Origin: Luteibacter flocculans | Lineage (GTDB): Bacteria; Pseudomonadota; Gammaproteobacteria; Xanthomonadales; Rhodanobacteraceae | Reading direction: 5' to 3' | NCBI RefSeq assembly: GCF_023612255.1 | Contig: NZ_CP063231.1 | Location: 1,656,001-1,720,000, forward strand | Length of the DNA stretch: 64,000 nucleotides | In this document: piece by piece, positions 9,063-17,918 of the stretch | How positions within the stretch are numbered: position 1 is the stretch's first letter | Layout: every line of letters starts with the position of its first letter | Made by a program: the position numbers and the translations under genes | Notes under the pieces: generated by a model | The model's input: only the letters and a program-made list of their open reading frames with translations | The model's database searches: none | Told to the model about the DNA's origin: nothing

Positions 9063-10913
9063 TCAACCCTGGCCGCGAGAAGCCTTCTTGCGGTCGTTTT
9101 CCGTCAGGTGCTTCTTGCGCATGCGGATTTCCTTCGGCGTGACTTCGACCAGCTCGTCGTCGTCGATGAAGTCCAGCGCCTGCTCCAGCGTGAACTTGGT
9201 CGCAGGGGTAAGCTGGATCGCATCGTCCTTACCGGAAGCGCGCATGTTGGTGAGCGGCTTCGGCTTGATGGCGTTGACGGTGAGGTCGTTGTCCTTGGCG
9301 TGAATGCCGATCAACTGGCCTTCGTACACCGAGTCGCCTTCGGCGGCGAACAGCTTGCCGCGCTCCTGCAGGGGGCCGAGCGAGTAGGCCGGGGTGGTGC
9401 CGGCGGCGTTGGCGATCATCACGCCGTTCTGGCGCTTGGCGATCGGTGCCGGCGTGTACGGGCCGTAGTGCTTGAACACGTGGAACAGCAGGCCCGAACC
9501 CTGGGTCAGGGTCTTGAACTGGTTCTGGAAGCCGATCAGGCCGCGTGCCGGGATTTCATACTCGAGGCGCACGCGACCATTGCCGTCGGACACCATGTTC
9601 TTGAGTTCGCCCTTGCGGATACCGAGGCGCTCCATGACGCCGCCCTGGTGGATTTCCTCGACGTCGATCACGAGTTCTTCGATCGGCTCCATCTTCTGGC
9701 CGTCGATTTCCTTGATGATGACTTCCGGACGCGACACGGCCAGCTCGTAACCTTCGCGACGCATGTTCTCGATCAGCACCGAGAGATGCAGTTCGCCACG
9801 GCCCGAGACCAGGAACTTGTCGGCGTCGGAACCGTCTTCGACGCGCAGCGCCACGTTGTGGACCTTCTCGCGATCGAGGCGCTCACGCAGCTGACGGCTG
9901 GTGAGGAACTTGCCGCCCGAGAGATCCTTGTGGCCGACGAACGGCGAGTTGTTGACCTGGAAGGTCATGCTGATCATCGGCTCGTCGACGCTCAGCGGCG
10001 GCAGCGCTTCCGGCACGTCCAGCGCGGTGACGGTGTCGGAAATGGTCAGCTCCGGGATACCGGAAATGGCGACGATGTCGCCCGCTTCGGCGGAATCCTG
10101 CTCGATGCGCTCGAGGCCGAGGAAGCCGAGCACCTGCACGACCTTGCCCTGGCGCTTCTTGCCTTCACGATCGATCACGGCGACCGGCATGCCCTTCTTC
10201 AGGGTGCCGCGCTGGATGCGGCCGATGCCGATGACGCCGACGAAGTTGTTGTAGTCGAGCTGGCTGATGCGCATCTGGAACGGGCCGTCCGGATCGACGT
10301 CGGGCTTCGGCGCGTGCTGCATGATCGCTTCGTAGAGCGGGGTCATGTCGCCTTCGCGAGCGTTCTCGTCGAGCGAAGCGTAGCCGTTCAGCGCCGAGGC
10401 GTAGACGATCGGGAAGTCCATCTGCTCGTCGGTGGCGCCGAGCTTGGCGAAGAGGTCCCACACCTGCTCGACGACCCACTCCGGACGCGCGCCCGGGCGA
10501 TCGACCTTGTTGACCACGACGATCGGCTTGAAGCCCATCGCGAAGGCCTTCTGCGTGACGAAACGCGTCTGCGGCATCGGGCCGTCCATCGCGTCGACCA
10601 GGATCAGCACGGTGTCGACCATCGACAGCACGCGCTCGACCTCACCGCCGAAGTCAGCATGTCCCGGGGTGTCGACGATGTTGATGCGGTTCTTGACGCC
10701 CTTTTTCTTGTCTTCCCAGGTAATGGCCGTGTTCTTGGCAAGGATCGTGATGCCACGTTCCTTTTCCTGGTCGTTCGAGTCCATCACGCGCTCTGCCAGC
10801 ACGGTGCGCTCGTTGAGCGTGCCGGACTGCTTGAGAAGCTGGTCGACGAGGGTGGTCTTGCCGTGGTCGACGTGAGCCACGATGGCGATATTGCGCAGGT
10901 TTTCGATCGACAT
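9063..10913 (-). CDS. typA: Ribosome-associated translational GTPase TypA/BipA
   Basis: 616-residue translational GTPase that acts on the ribosome in stress adaptation and large-subunit assembly. G1 is AHVDHGKTT (about residues 12-20), the EKERGITI switch region follows, G3 is [10 protein letters not shown], and G4 is [10 protein letters not shown]. The remaining beta-barrel, EF-G-like III/V domains and C-terminal domain give the usual length of 600-620. A perfect TATAAT lies 54 bp upstream of the start on the minus strand. No neighbour is functionally linked, as is typical for this gene. Confidence 0.98.
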   Translation of the reverse strand: MSIENLRNIAIVAHVDHGKTTLVDQLLKQSGTLNERTVLAERVMDSNDQEKERGITILAKNTAITWEDKKKGVKNRINIVDTPGHADFGGEVERVLSMVDTVLILVDAMDGPMPQTRFVTQKAFAMGFKPIVVVNKVDRPGARPEWVVEQVWDLFAKLGATDEQMDFPIVYASALNGYASLDENAREGDMTPLYEAIMQHAPKPDVDPDGPFQMRISQLDYNNFVGVIGIGRIQRGTLKKGMPVAVIDREGKKRQGKVVQVLGFLGLERIEQDSAEAGDIVAISGIPELTISDTVTALDVPEALPPLSVDEPMISMTFQVNNSPFVGHKDLSGGKFLTSRQLRERLDREKVHNVALRVEDGSDADKFLVSGRGELHLSVLIENMRREGYELAVSRPEVIIKEIDGQKMEPIEELVIDVEEIHQGGVMERLGIRKGELKNMVSDGNGRVRLEYEIPARGLIGFQNQFKTLTQGSGLLFHVFKHYGPYTPAPIAKRQNGVMIANAAGTTPAYSLGPLQERGKLFAAEGDSVYEGQLIGIHAKDNDLTVNAIKPKPLTNMRASGKDDAIQLTPATKFTLEQALDFIDDDELVEVTPKEIRMRKKHLTENDRKKASRGQG

Positions 10914-10966
10914 GCGTCATGCGCCGGCCTTCAGCCGGTGCACCTCTTTGGTATGGGAAGCCGCCG

Positions 10967-10972
10967 ATTATA
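10967..10972 (-). promoter_or_regulatory. -10 box of typA promoter
   Basis: Exact TATAAT on the minus strand (written attata on the plus strand), 54 bp upstream of the typA start. No good -35 hexamer is visible at 16-18 bp spacing. Confidence 0.55.
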
Positions 10973-11000
10973 AAGGAAAATGGCGACGTTCGCATGACGG

Positions 11001-11028
11001 CCGGGAGGCCGCTTTCACGGCCTCCCGG
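11001..11028. terminator. Hairpin downstream of the lipoprotein-pilin gene
   Basis: Perfect 11-bp GC-rich stem (CCGGGAGGCCG / CGGCCTCCCGG) with loop CTTTCA, starting 7 bp after the stop of the minus-strand gene 11036-13222 and lying upstream of the typA promoter. There is no U-tract directly after it, so termination efficiency is uncertain. Confidence 0.5.
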
Positions 11029-11035
11029 CGGCCCC

Positions 11036-13222
11036 TCAGGGGACCAGGGGCTCGTCGCGGCACGTGGCCGGCAGGTACTTGGGCTCTACGCCCTCGCCCG
11101 AGCAGCTCCAGGCCACGCCGTTGCCCTCGACCCGGGGCGTCAGCACGAGCGTAGCGCCGTCCAGCTTGGCGTCGGTCTTGTGCGGCGGCGTGGCGTCCAT
11201 GGTGACCACGATCTCGCCGCCGGGGCCCACCTCGACGGCGCCGGCATAGTCGTTGCCCAGCGTCTCAGGGGCACCCAGGCCGGCGGCACGGTTGGTCGCC
11301 GGGAATTTGCCGCTGGTCTGGCGGCGCTCGGCCACGGCGGCCTTCGCCGCATCGGCGGCGCCCAAAGCGTTGCTGACCTGACTGCGCAGCGTGTATTCCT
11401 GGTACTGCGGTACCGCGATGGCGGCCACGATCGCCACGCCCGCCACGGCGCCCACGCCCCCGACCTCGCCCACCAGTTCCACCGGGCTCTGCTCATAGGT
11501 GAACGCGACGCCGAAGGTGTCGTTGTCGACTTCCACCGCGGCACCCATCACGCCCTTCTCGGGCAGGTTCAAGGTGTGCGCCGAGGGCAGGGTGGTGATG
11601 TCGAGGTCGGCACCGACGGCGGTGCCCAGGATCTGCAGGATCTGGATATACGAGTAGTAGGCCTCGCGCTGCGCGCCGTGCGACGTGGCCGTATAGCCGA
11701 TCAGCGTGCGTCCGCCCGGATAGGCGCGGGCCTTGAACCAGTCGTCCAGGGACGTATCCGGCTTGGCGGCGACGCGGTCGGAAAGCGCCTGGGGCACCTT
11801 CGCCATCACGACCCAGTCGCCGTCCTCGATCCAGTACGAGCGCCCGCCGAGGCGGGAAAGAAAGCTCATGAAGGGCCTGAGCGAGGGATCCACGTGCGCG
11901 ACGTCCTCGTCGTCCATGCCGGGGCCGGGCATCGACAGCCAATGCACCTTCGTGCCGTCCACGGTCGACTCGCCCGTCTTCCAGCCCTTGGCCGACATCG
12001 CCTCGATGCGCGCGTACCAATCCTTCCGGTCCGGCGTGCGCATCGCGTAGAACAAGCCGGCGTCGTCGGAGAAGACGATCATCTCGGGGCCGAACCAGCG
12101 GAACCAGTCCGAGGGCGTCGCACCGTAGCGGGTGCGCATTTTTTCGACGCCCTCGTGGTACTTCTTCGCCGCGTCCGCGCCGAAGTCGAGGTTGAGATTG
12201 TCTTCGAAGGTCTTGTATGCCTGGGCCGTCGGCAGCGAGAGCGTCATCGCCCAGTGGGGTTCACCCGCCGACTTCAACGTCGGGGCAAAACTATGCGGCG
12301 CGAGGTAGGAGAGGGCTCGTGCCTGCGGTGCATGCACGATCACGCGGAACTGTGCGCGGCCATCGACGGTGCCGCCGCCGAACGCGACTGCGTCGGCCTT
12401 GGAGGCGAAGTCGGCGGGCAGCTTGCCGAACGGCGAGTCGCCGGCTTGCGCCGCGGCCACGCCGCCCACGCCTCGGACCGTTACCCAGCCGAACAGGCCT
12501 TCGCCCGACGTGTCGATGCGCGGCTCCAGCGCAGACAGCGTGGCAGGTGCCGTTGCCGCGGTGGATTTGGCGAAGGTGGCGGCAAGCTCGTCGAGCGTCG
12601 CCTTGTCGCTTGGTGCCTGCGCGGACTGCGTGACCCAGAGGCGGTGCTCGGCGGCGACGTAACGGACGGCGCCGCCGCTGGTGAGCTGGCCGTAACCCTG
12701 GGCATCCAGTGGCGCGGCGAGTACCGGCGTACTAAGTGCCGCCATGCGCGCGTTGAACGCGTCCACACTCGGGTAATCCAGCAGCGCGGTCAGCACCAGG
12801 CGCGAGGTCGGCGCGGGAATGCCCAGCGGGTCGACGAGCGCCACTTCCACCGGCGAGCGCAGGTCGCTCAGCAGCAGATTGACCATCGGCGCGATTTTCA
12901 TATCGGCCAGCACCTTGTCCTTGGCCATGCCGTCGCGGATGCGCTGGACCGCGTCGAGGTGCGCCTTGCTCGACAACGCCGCGTCGAGCGGACGACCGTT
13001 CGGCACACCGCCAATCATTGCCCACGGCGACGGTATACGCAGGTAGGCCACGGTCTGCGCCGGTAGGTGCTGGCGCATCCACGCCGGTGCGGCAATGGCT
13101 GCTTGTGCGGCGGCAACGGCCTTCGGATCGGCGGTGGGCGCCTCGTCTTTCTTGTGGCACGCGGCAAGACCGAGTGCCGTGACGATGGCGGCGGACAACA
13201 GGACGGTACGACGGGCAATCAT
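11036..13222 (-). CDS. Lipoprotein with C-terminal type IV pilin-like domain
   Basis: 728-residue protein. I chose the ATG at 13222 because AAGGGGA lies seven bases upstream; an in-frame ATG at 13243 lacks this. The N-terminus is a lipoprotein signal (MIARR, hydrophobic core, LAAC lipobox). Residues of about 30-585 form a large domain I do not recognise, with YLRIP and WIEDGDWVVMAK stretches faintly like DUF3352 proteins. Around residues 588-622 a Gly/Ala/Val-rich hydrophobic helix runs into IAVPQYQEYTLRSQV, which matches the alpha-1 helix of PilA-type pilins after the leader. The last 100 residues resemble a pilin globular domain ending in a disulphide loop, WSCSGEGVEPKYLPATC. The prepilin peptidase site (GFTLIE) is absent, so this cannot be a normal pilin. 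It follows the lipase gene in the same orientation, 106 bp away. Confidence 0.85.
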   Translation of the reverse strand: MIARRTVLLSAAIVTALGLAACHKKDEAPTADPKAVAAAQAAIAAPAWMRQHLPAQTVAYLRIPSPWAMIGGVPNGRPLDAALSSKAHLDAVQRIRDGMAKDKVLADMKIAPMVNLLLSDLRSPVEVALVDPLGIPAPTSRLVLTALLDYPSVDAFNARMAALSTPVLAAPLDAQGYGQLTSGGAVRYVAAEHRLWVTQSAQAPSDKATLDELAATFAKSTAATAPATLSALEPRIDTSGEGLFGWVTVRGVGGVAAAQAGDSPFGKLPADFASKADAVAFGGGTVDGRAQFRVIVHAPQARALSYLAPHSFAPTLKSAGEPHWAMTLSLPTAQAYKTFEDNLNLDFGADAAKKYHEGVEKMRTRYGATPSDWFRWFGPEMIVFSDDAGLFYAMRTPDRKDWYARIEAMSAKGWKTGESTVDGTKVHWLSMPGPGMDDEDVAHVDPSLRPFMSFLSRLGGRSYWIEDGDWVVMAKVPQALSDRVAAKPDTSLDDWFKARAYPGGRTLIGYTATSHGAQREAYYSYIQILQILGTAVGADLDITTLPSAHTLNLPEKGVMGAAVEVDNDTFGVAFTYEQSPVELVGEVGGVGAVAGVAIVAAIAVPQYQEYTLRSQVSNALGAADAAKAAVAERRQTSGKFPATNRAAGLGAPETLGNDYAGAVEVGPGGEIVVTMDATPPHKTDAKLDGATLVLTPRVEGNGVAWSCSGEGVEPKYLPATCRDEPLVP

Positions 13223-13328
13223 TGCTCTTCCCCTTGGATTCATCCGGCTCCTGCCGGGCGGGGGAAGGATAGCAGCGCATGGCGTCCGTTCCGGCAGTGC
13301 GGAGCGAACGCGATGCGTCCTTTGCGAG

Positions 13329-14015
13329 CTAGAGAAGATTCACCTGCTGCGTCGCGGTGTACCAGAGCAGGCCGTAGTGCCCATAGGGGAAGGTGTAGCT
13401 CGCCGTTTCGCCCTGGATCTGTGAGGTATGCACCCCATAGACCAGGCAGACACCGCCGTAGCAGTTGATCTCGTCGGCATAGGACTTGAACGAATACATC
13501 TTCGTGCCGAAGCGATGTCCCTGCATGCCGTTGAGCAAGGGACTGTTCACCGAAAGCCCCCACGCGCCGCAGGTGCTGGTGGCGACGTTGAACGGATAGG
13601 TGCCGCAGCTCCACAGGCCGTGGAAGGCGCCGGCGATGCCGATGAACGTATTCACCGAGCCCGCCGCGCCCATCACGTCGATCTCGTGCGCGGCCAGCGT
13701 GGCGCCCATCGAATGCCCGATGACGTCGATCTTGCCGGTACACGACGAGGCCAGCGCATCGAGGATGGCCTCGCGGACCGGGGTCTCCTCACTGCCGTTG
13801 TGGTCGTTGCATGCGGCGCAGAGACCGTTGCCCCAGCTCGGCGCGATGATCTGCGACTCGCTGTAACCGCGCTGCCGCAGCAGATCATGGGTGGCCTGGA
13901 AATCGGACGGACTGCCGGTGTTGCCGTGTACGAGTACGACCGTATCGACACAGGCGGCGTGGGTGGAACCGCAGACGAGCAACAGCAGGGCGAACAGCAG
14001 CATCGTGGAACGCAT
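13329..14015 (-). CDS. Secreted triacylglycerol lipase/esterase, alpha/beta hydrolase
   Basis: 228-residue exported alpha/beta hydrolase. A signal peptide ends near residue 20 (CGSTHA-A). The oxyanion segment VLVHGNTGSPSDF is followed by nucleophile S102 in GHSMGA, and several cysteines suggest disulphides in the mature enzyme. This is the small Lipase_2-like (LipA/EstA) pattern. I placed the start at 14015, where CGGAGG precedes the ATG; a much longer open frame upstream is only read-through of another gene. It starts 29 bp after the GntP-family permease gene, so the two are likely one operon, hydrolysing an ester outside the cell and importing the acid. Confidence 0.87.
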   Translation of the reverse strand: MRSTMLLFALLLLVCGSTHAACVDTVVLVHGNTGSPSDFQATHDLLRQRGYSESQIIAPSWGNGLCAACNDHNGSEETPVREAILDALASSCTGKIDVIGHSMGATLAAHEIDVMGAAGSVNTFIGIAGAFHGLWSCGTYPFNVATSTCGAWGLSVNSPLLNGMQGHRFGTKMYSFKSYADEINCYGGVCLVYGVHTSQIQGETASYTFPYGHYGLLWYTATQQVNLL

Positions 14016-14044
14016 GGCTTGCCTCCGTAGTGTGTGCGCGCCGG

Positions 14045-15442
14045 TCAGACCACCCCAAGCGCGTAGTAGGCGACGATCGCCACGAAGACCGCGAGGGTCT
14101 TGATGACGGTGATCGCGAAGATGTCCCGGTACGACTGCCGATGGGTCAGTCCGGTCACCGCCAGCAGCGTGATGACGGCGCCGTTGTGCGGCAGCGTGTC
14201 CATGCCGCCCGAGGCCATCGCAGCAATGCGGTGCAGCACTTCCATGGGGATACCCGTGGCCTGCGCGTTCTGCACGAAGCTTTGGGCCATGGCGCCGAGC
14301 GCGATGCTCAGGCCGCCCGACGCCGATCCGGTGATACCCGCCAGCGCGGTGACCGACACGGCTTCGTTCACCAGCGGATTCGGAATGGCGTGGAGTGCGT
14401 CGGCCACGGTGCGGAAGCCGGGCAGGGCGGCGATCACGGCGCCGAAGCCGTACTCGGACGCGGTGTTCATGGACGCGAGCAGTGCGCCGCTGACGGCAAG
14501 TTTGCTGCCTTCGGCGAAGCGCCGCGAGACCGGGCGCCAGGCGAAGGCGAGCACGCACAGGATGCCCAGCAGCAAGGCGCCCTCCACGGCCCAGATCGCG
14601 GCGACCTTCGCGATGTCCTGCACGACAGGCGGCGCATCGCCGACCACGGTGGGGACGAAGGACTGCGTGCTGCCATAGAGGCGCGGGATAGCGAGCGTCA
14701 GCAGCTTGTTCGCGATGCCGACCACCAGCAACGGCAACAGCGCCACGAGCGGATGGGCAAGCCGCGCGTCCACGAATGCCGCCGGTTCGTTGGCAAGGTC
14801 GTCGCCATAGCCCTCGCCCGCACGCGCGGCCGCACGCCGCCGTCGCTCCAGATAGAACAGGCCGACACCGAGGATGAAGATCGAGCCCAGGCTGCCGAGC
14901 CACGGCGCCGCCCAGGTGTCGGTGCCGAAGAACGCGGTGGGAATGATGTTCTGGATCTGCGGCGTGCCCGGCAGCGAGTCCATGGTGAAGGTGAAGGCGC
15001 CCAGGGCGATCGTGCCGGGGATCAGGCGCTTGGGAATACCGGCCTGGCGAAACAGTTCCGCCGCGAACGGATACACCGCGAACACCACGACGAACAGCGA
15101 GACGCCGCCGTAGGTGAGCAGCGCGCAGACCAGCACGATCGACAGGATGGCGCGCTTCTCGCCGAGCAGACCGATGGTACCGGCAACGATCGCACGCGAG
15201 AAGCCGGACAGCTCGATCAGCTTGCCAAACACGGCGCCCAGCATGAACACAGGAAAGTACAGCTTGAGGAAGCCAACCATCTTGTCCATGAACAGGCCGG
15301 TGAACATCGGTGCCACCAGACCGGGATCGGTGAGCAGCACCGCGCCCAGCGCGGCGACCGGCGCAAACAGGATGACGCTGTAGCCGCGGTAGGCCACCAG
15401 CATCAGGAAGGCCAGCGCGGCCAGCACGATCAGCAATGCCAT
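14045..15442 (-). CDS. GntP-family permease, possibly for hydroxybutyrate
   Basis: 465-residue polytopic membrane protein with about 12 hydrophobic segments, starting at MALLIV. Family features include the repeated PVFMLGAVFGKLIE and DSLPGTPQIQNIIP segments and the later GITGSASGGLSIALG run, as in GntP/DctM-like carboxylate permeases. GntP members import gluconate, and some import D-3-hydroxybutyrate. Because the divergent side carries a PHB depolymerase and a hydroxybutyrate-oligomer hydrolase, I infer hydroxybutyrate as substrate; this rests on context only. It is first gene of the permease-lipase unit and divergent from the TonB receptor. A GGGGA site lies somewhat far upstream of the ATG. 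Confidence 0.85.
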   Translation of the reverse strand: MALLIVLAALAFLMLVAYRGYSVILFAPVAALGAVLLTDPGLVAPMFTGLFMDKMVGFLKLYFPVFMLGAVFGKLIELSGFSRAIVAGTIGLLGEKRAILSIVLVCALLTYGGVSLFVVVFAVYPFAAELFRQAGIPKRLIPGTIALGAFTFTMDSLPGTPQIQNIIPTAFFGTDTWAAPWLGSLGSIFILGVGLFYLERRRRAAARAGEGYGDDLANEPAAFVDARLAHPLVALLPLLVVGIANKLLTLAIPRLYGSTQSFVPTVVGDAPPVVQDIAKVAAIWAVEGALLLGILCVLAFAWRPVSRRFAEGSKLAVSGALLASMNTASEYGFGAVIAALPGFRTVADALHAIPNPLVNEAVSVTALAGITGSASGGLSIALGAMAQSFVQNAQATGIPMEVLHRIAAMASGGMDTLPHNGAVITLLAVTGLTHRQSYRDIFAITVIKTLAVFVAIVAYYALGVV

Positions 15443-15518
15443 CGAAACGTTCGTCCCCTGTATCGGCGCATGCGTCCGTCGGACGGCGAGTATCCGCAGG
15501 CATAGGGCGGCGTGGCAC

Positions 15519-15532
15519 TGTACCAAGGTACA
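15519..15532. promoter_or_regulatory. Palindromic operator candidate between permease and TonB receptor
   Basis: Perfect palindrome TGTACC-AA-GGTACA in the divergent region between the GntP permease (start 15442) and the TonB receptor (start 15616). Symmetry partly extends outward (GGCAC to the left, GTGCC to the right, offset by a few bases). Its position suits an operator controlling both directions; the binding protein is unknown. Confidence 0.45.
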
Positions 15533-15615
15533 AGTGTGCCTCTGACGGCCGATTCCTATGCTTCGGTCATTCGGCGCCGAGGGGGCGCCGCGCATCGGTT
15601 ATCCGGGGGATGTCC

Positions 15616-17904
15616 ATGAAGCACGCACCGCTGACGCTGGCGATCGGCCTAGTTATCGGCCTCGCCGCCACGCTGCCGGCCAAGGCGCAGGACGCCGGCC
15701 AGGCGAACGCGCCGACGACGGAAGCGAAGAAGAAGCAGCAGGAAGCCACGCAACTGACCGAGGTAACGGTGAGCGCGCGCCGCCGCGAGGAGTCGCTGGA
15801 GAAGGTGCCGGTGGCGGTGAGTGCGTTCTCGGAAGAGGACATGCGCGATCTGCAGGCCACCAGCATCGATGCGCTGCAGGGCGCGGTGCCGAACATGAAC
15901 ATCGTGCAGGGACGCGGTTCGTCGTCGTCGGTCAACATCTTCATCCGCGGCATCGGCCAGCCCGATGCACTGCAGACGTTCGATCCCGGCGTGGGCATGT
16001 ACGTGGACGACGTGTACTACTCGCGCATCCAGGGTGCGCTCATCAGCCTGTTCGACGTCGATCACGTCGAAGTGCTGCGCGGCCCGCAAGGCACGCTGTA
16101 CGGCAAGAACTCCACCGGCGGCGCGGTCAAGGTCGTGACCAAGAATCCGGGCACCACGCCGGAAGGGTCGATCGAGGCCACCTTCGGCAACTACGGCCGG
16201 CGTGAGGGCCGCTTCTACGGATCGACGCCGCTGAGCAAGGACGGCGCCTGGTCCGCGTCGCTGGCCGGTGCGGTGACCCGTAACGACGGCTACGTTCACA
16301 ACTACAGCGGCCGCGATTTCAATAACGACAATACGAAATCGGTCCGCGGCAAGCTGCGCTTCCACCCGTCCGACACGTTCGACGGGGTGCTGACGCTCGA
16401 CTATACGAAGATGGATACGGCGTTGACGCTGGGCCAGCCGGTGTCGCCACTGAAGCGTACCGATCTGGTGTTCGGTTCGGTCACGCTCCTGCAGCCGAAC
16501 CTCGACGAGAAGTACAACTTCCACACGCAGACCTCGTTCCCTCCGGGTGACGGCCAGAAGCTCACGCACAAGGGCGTGGCGCTCAACATGAACTGGAAGC
16601 TCTCGGACCAGTGGAGTCTCAAGAGCATCTCGGCGTACCGCAAGCTCGACAGCGATTCCTACATCGACATCGACGCGTCGCAATACGAACTGGGCGATGT
16701 CTTCGTCGGTTTCCGTCAGAAGCAGGCCAGTCAGGAACTCCAGCTTGCATTCGACAACGGCAGCAACCTGCAGTCGGTGTTCGGCGCCTATTACCTGCGC
16801 GAGAACGTGCCGTCGACCCAGTACGCGTTTGCGGACGACCTGTTCGCCGTGGCCGGCCGCACGGTGCCGTTCCTGCGCACGATCGGCGACGATCTGACGA
16901 CGAAGAGCTGGGCCGGCTTCGCGCACGTCAACTGGGAGTTCGTACCGACCTGGACGCTGGCGGCTGGTATTCGCTACAGCAAGGAAAGCAAGGACTACGA
17001 CCGCACCACGAGTACGTTCTGGGGCGCGCCGCTGACCGCATTGAACGAGACCGTGCCGCTGTCGCGGAGCAAGGACTGGAACGCCTGGACGCCCACGGTG
17101 AGTCTGCAGAAGCAGTTCGATCCGCAGACGATGTGGTACGTGTCCGCCAGCCGCGGCTTCAAGTCGGGCGGCTTCAACGGCCGCGCCAACTCGGCGGCCG
17201 AGGCGAAGACGGCGGAGTTCGATCCCGAATACGTGTGGACCTTCGAGACGGGCCTCAAGATGCGTAGTGCGGACAACCGCCTGCAGGCCAATCTCGCCGC
17301 GTTCCACAGCAACTACAAGGATTTCCAGGCCCGCGTGTCGGAGATCCAGAACCCGGGTTCACTTACCCCGACCTTTGCCTTTCCGGTGATCAACGCGGCG
17401 AAGCTGAAGATGGACGGTTTCGAAGCGGAAGGCGTGGCACTGCTGGGCGAGGGCACCCGCCTGAGCACGCAGATCGGCTACCTCAAGGCGAAGTACGACC
17501 GCTTCGACGATGCCCGCCTCGATCCGTCCAATCCGCAGTACAACCCGACCATTCACGACCACGTGCCGTTCTCGCCGAAGTGGACGGCGCGCGTGGCGGC
17601 GACGCAGACCTTCAACCTCGCCGGGGGCGCGTTGACGCTGGGCGCCGATGCGTCGTATCGCACGGAAACCTGGCTCAGCGTGGACAACTACGCCGCGCTC
17701 AGCCAGAAGGCATACACGCTGGTCGGGGCGTTCGGCATCTTCGATTCCGGCGACGGTCACTGGCAGTTCCGTGCCGGCGTGCGCAACGCCACCAACAAGG
17801 TCTACAAGACCGATGGGCAGGAGTTCTCCAGCGTGGGTAACATCCGCACGGCGTACTACGGCATGCCGCGCAATTACTACGCGTCGGTTCGCTACAACTT
17901 CTGA
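15616..17904 (+). CDS. TonB-dependent outer-membrane receptor
   Basis: 762-residue receptor. The start at 15616 has GGGGGA six bases upstream and opens a signal peptide (MKHAPLTL, Ala-rich end at KAQ). A TonB-box-like TEVTVSARR precedes the plug domain (VPVAVSAFSEEDM, IRGIGQPDA, VEVLRGPQGTLYGKNSTGGAV). The rest is a 22-strand beta-barrel type ending in YYASVRYNF with terminal phenylalanine. Its stop overlaps by one base (TGATG) a possible upstream start of the PHB depolymerase gene, so the two are co-transcribed. Relatives import siderophores, vitamins and carbohydrates. Here the linkage points to uptake of hydroxybutyrate oligomers, which is inference. Confidence 0.92.
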   Translation: MKHAPLTLAIGLVIGLAATLPAKAQDAGQANAPTTEAKKKQQEATQLTEVTVSARRREESLEKVPVAVSAFSEEDMRDLQATSIDALQGAVPNMNIVQGRGSSSSVNIFIRGIGQPDALQTFDPGVGMYVDDVYYSRIQGALISLFDVDHVEVLRGPQGTLYGKNSTGGAVKVVTKNPGTTPEGSIEATFGNYGRREGRFYGSTPLSKDGAWSASLAGAVTRNDGYVHNYSGRDFNNDNTKSVRGKLRFHPSDTFDGVLTLDYTKMDTALTLGQPVSPLKRTDLVFGSVTLLQPNLDEKYNFHTQTSFPPGDGQKLTHKGVALNMNWKLSDQWSLKSISAYRKLDSDSYIDIDASQYELGDVFVGFRQKQASQELQLAFDNGSNLQSVFGAYYLRENVPSTQYAFADDLFAVAGRTVPFLRTIGDDLTTKSWAGFAHVNWEFVPTWTLAAGIRYSKESKDYDRTTSTFWGAPLTALNETVPLSRSKDWNAWTPTVSLQKQFDPQTMWYVSASRGFKSGGFNGRANSAAEAKTAEFDPEYVWTFETGLKMRSADNRLQANLAAFHSNYKDFQARVSEIQNPGSLTPTFAFPVINAAKLKMDGFEAEGVALLGEGTRLSTQIGYLKAKYDRFDDARLDPSNPQYNPTIHDHVPFSPKWTARVAATQTFNLAGGALTLGADASYRTETWLSVDNYAALSQKAYTLVGAFGIFDSGDGHWQFRAGVRNATNKVYKTDGQEFSSVGNIRTAYYGMPRNYYASVRYNF

Positions 17905-17918
17905 TGCGGGGGATTCCA

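Noticed and set aside
9108-10973. 621-codon open frame on the plus strand opposite typA
   Set aside because: It mirrors the codon structure of typA in high-GC DNA, has His/Arg/Leu-biased composition and no domain; typA is certain.
14016-15533. 734-codon frame running from 15533 through the permease into the lipase
   Set aside because: Only the last 228 codons (lipase) are real; the rest is out of frame with the GntP permease, which has proper membrane helices.
15649-17307. 552-codon minus-strand frame opposite the TonB receptor
   Set aside because: Arg/Val/His-rich shadow of a clear receptor gene with no ribosome site or motif.
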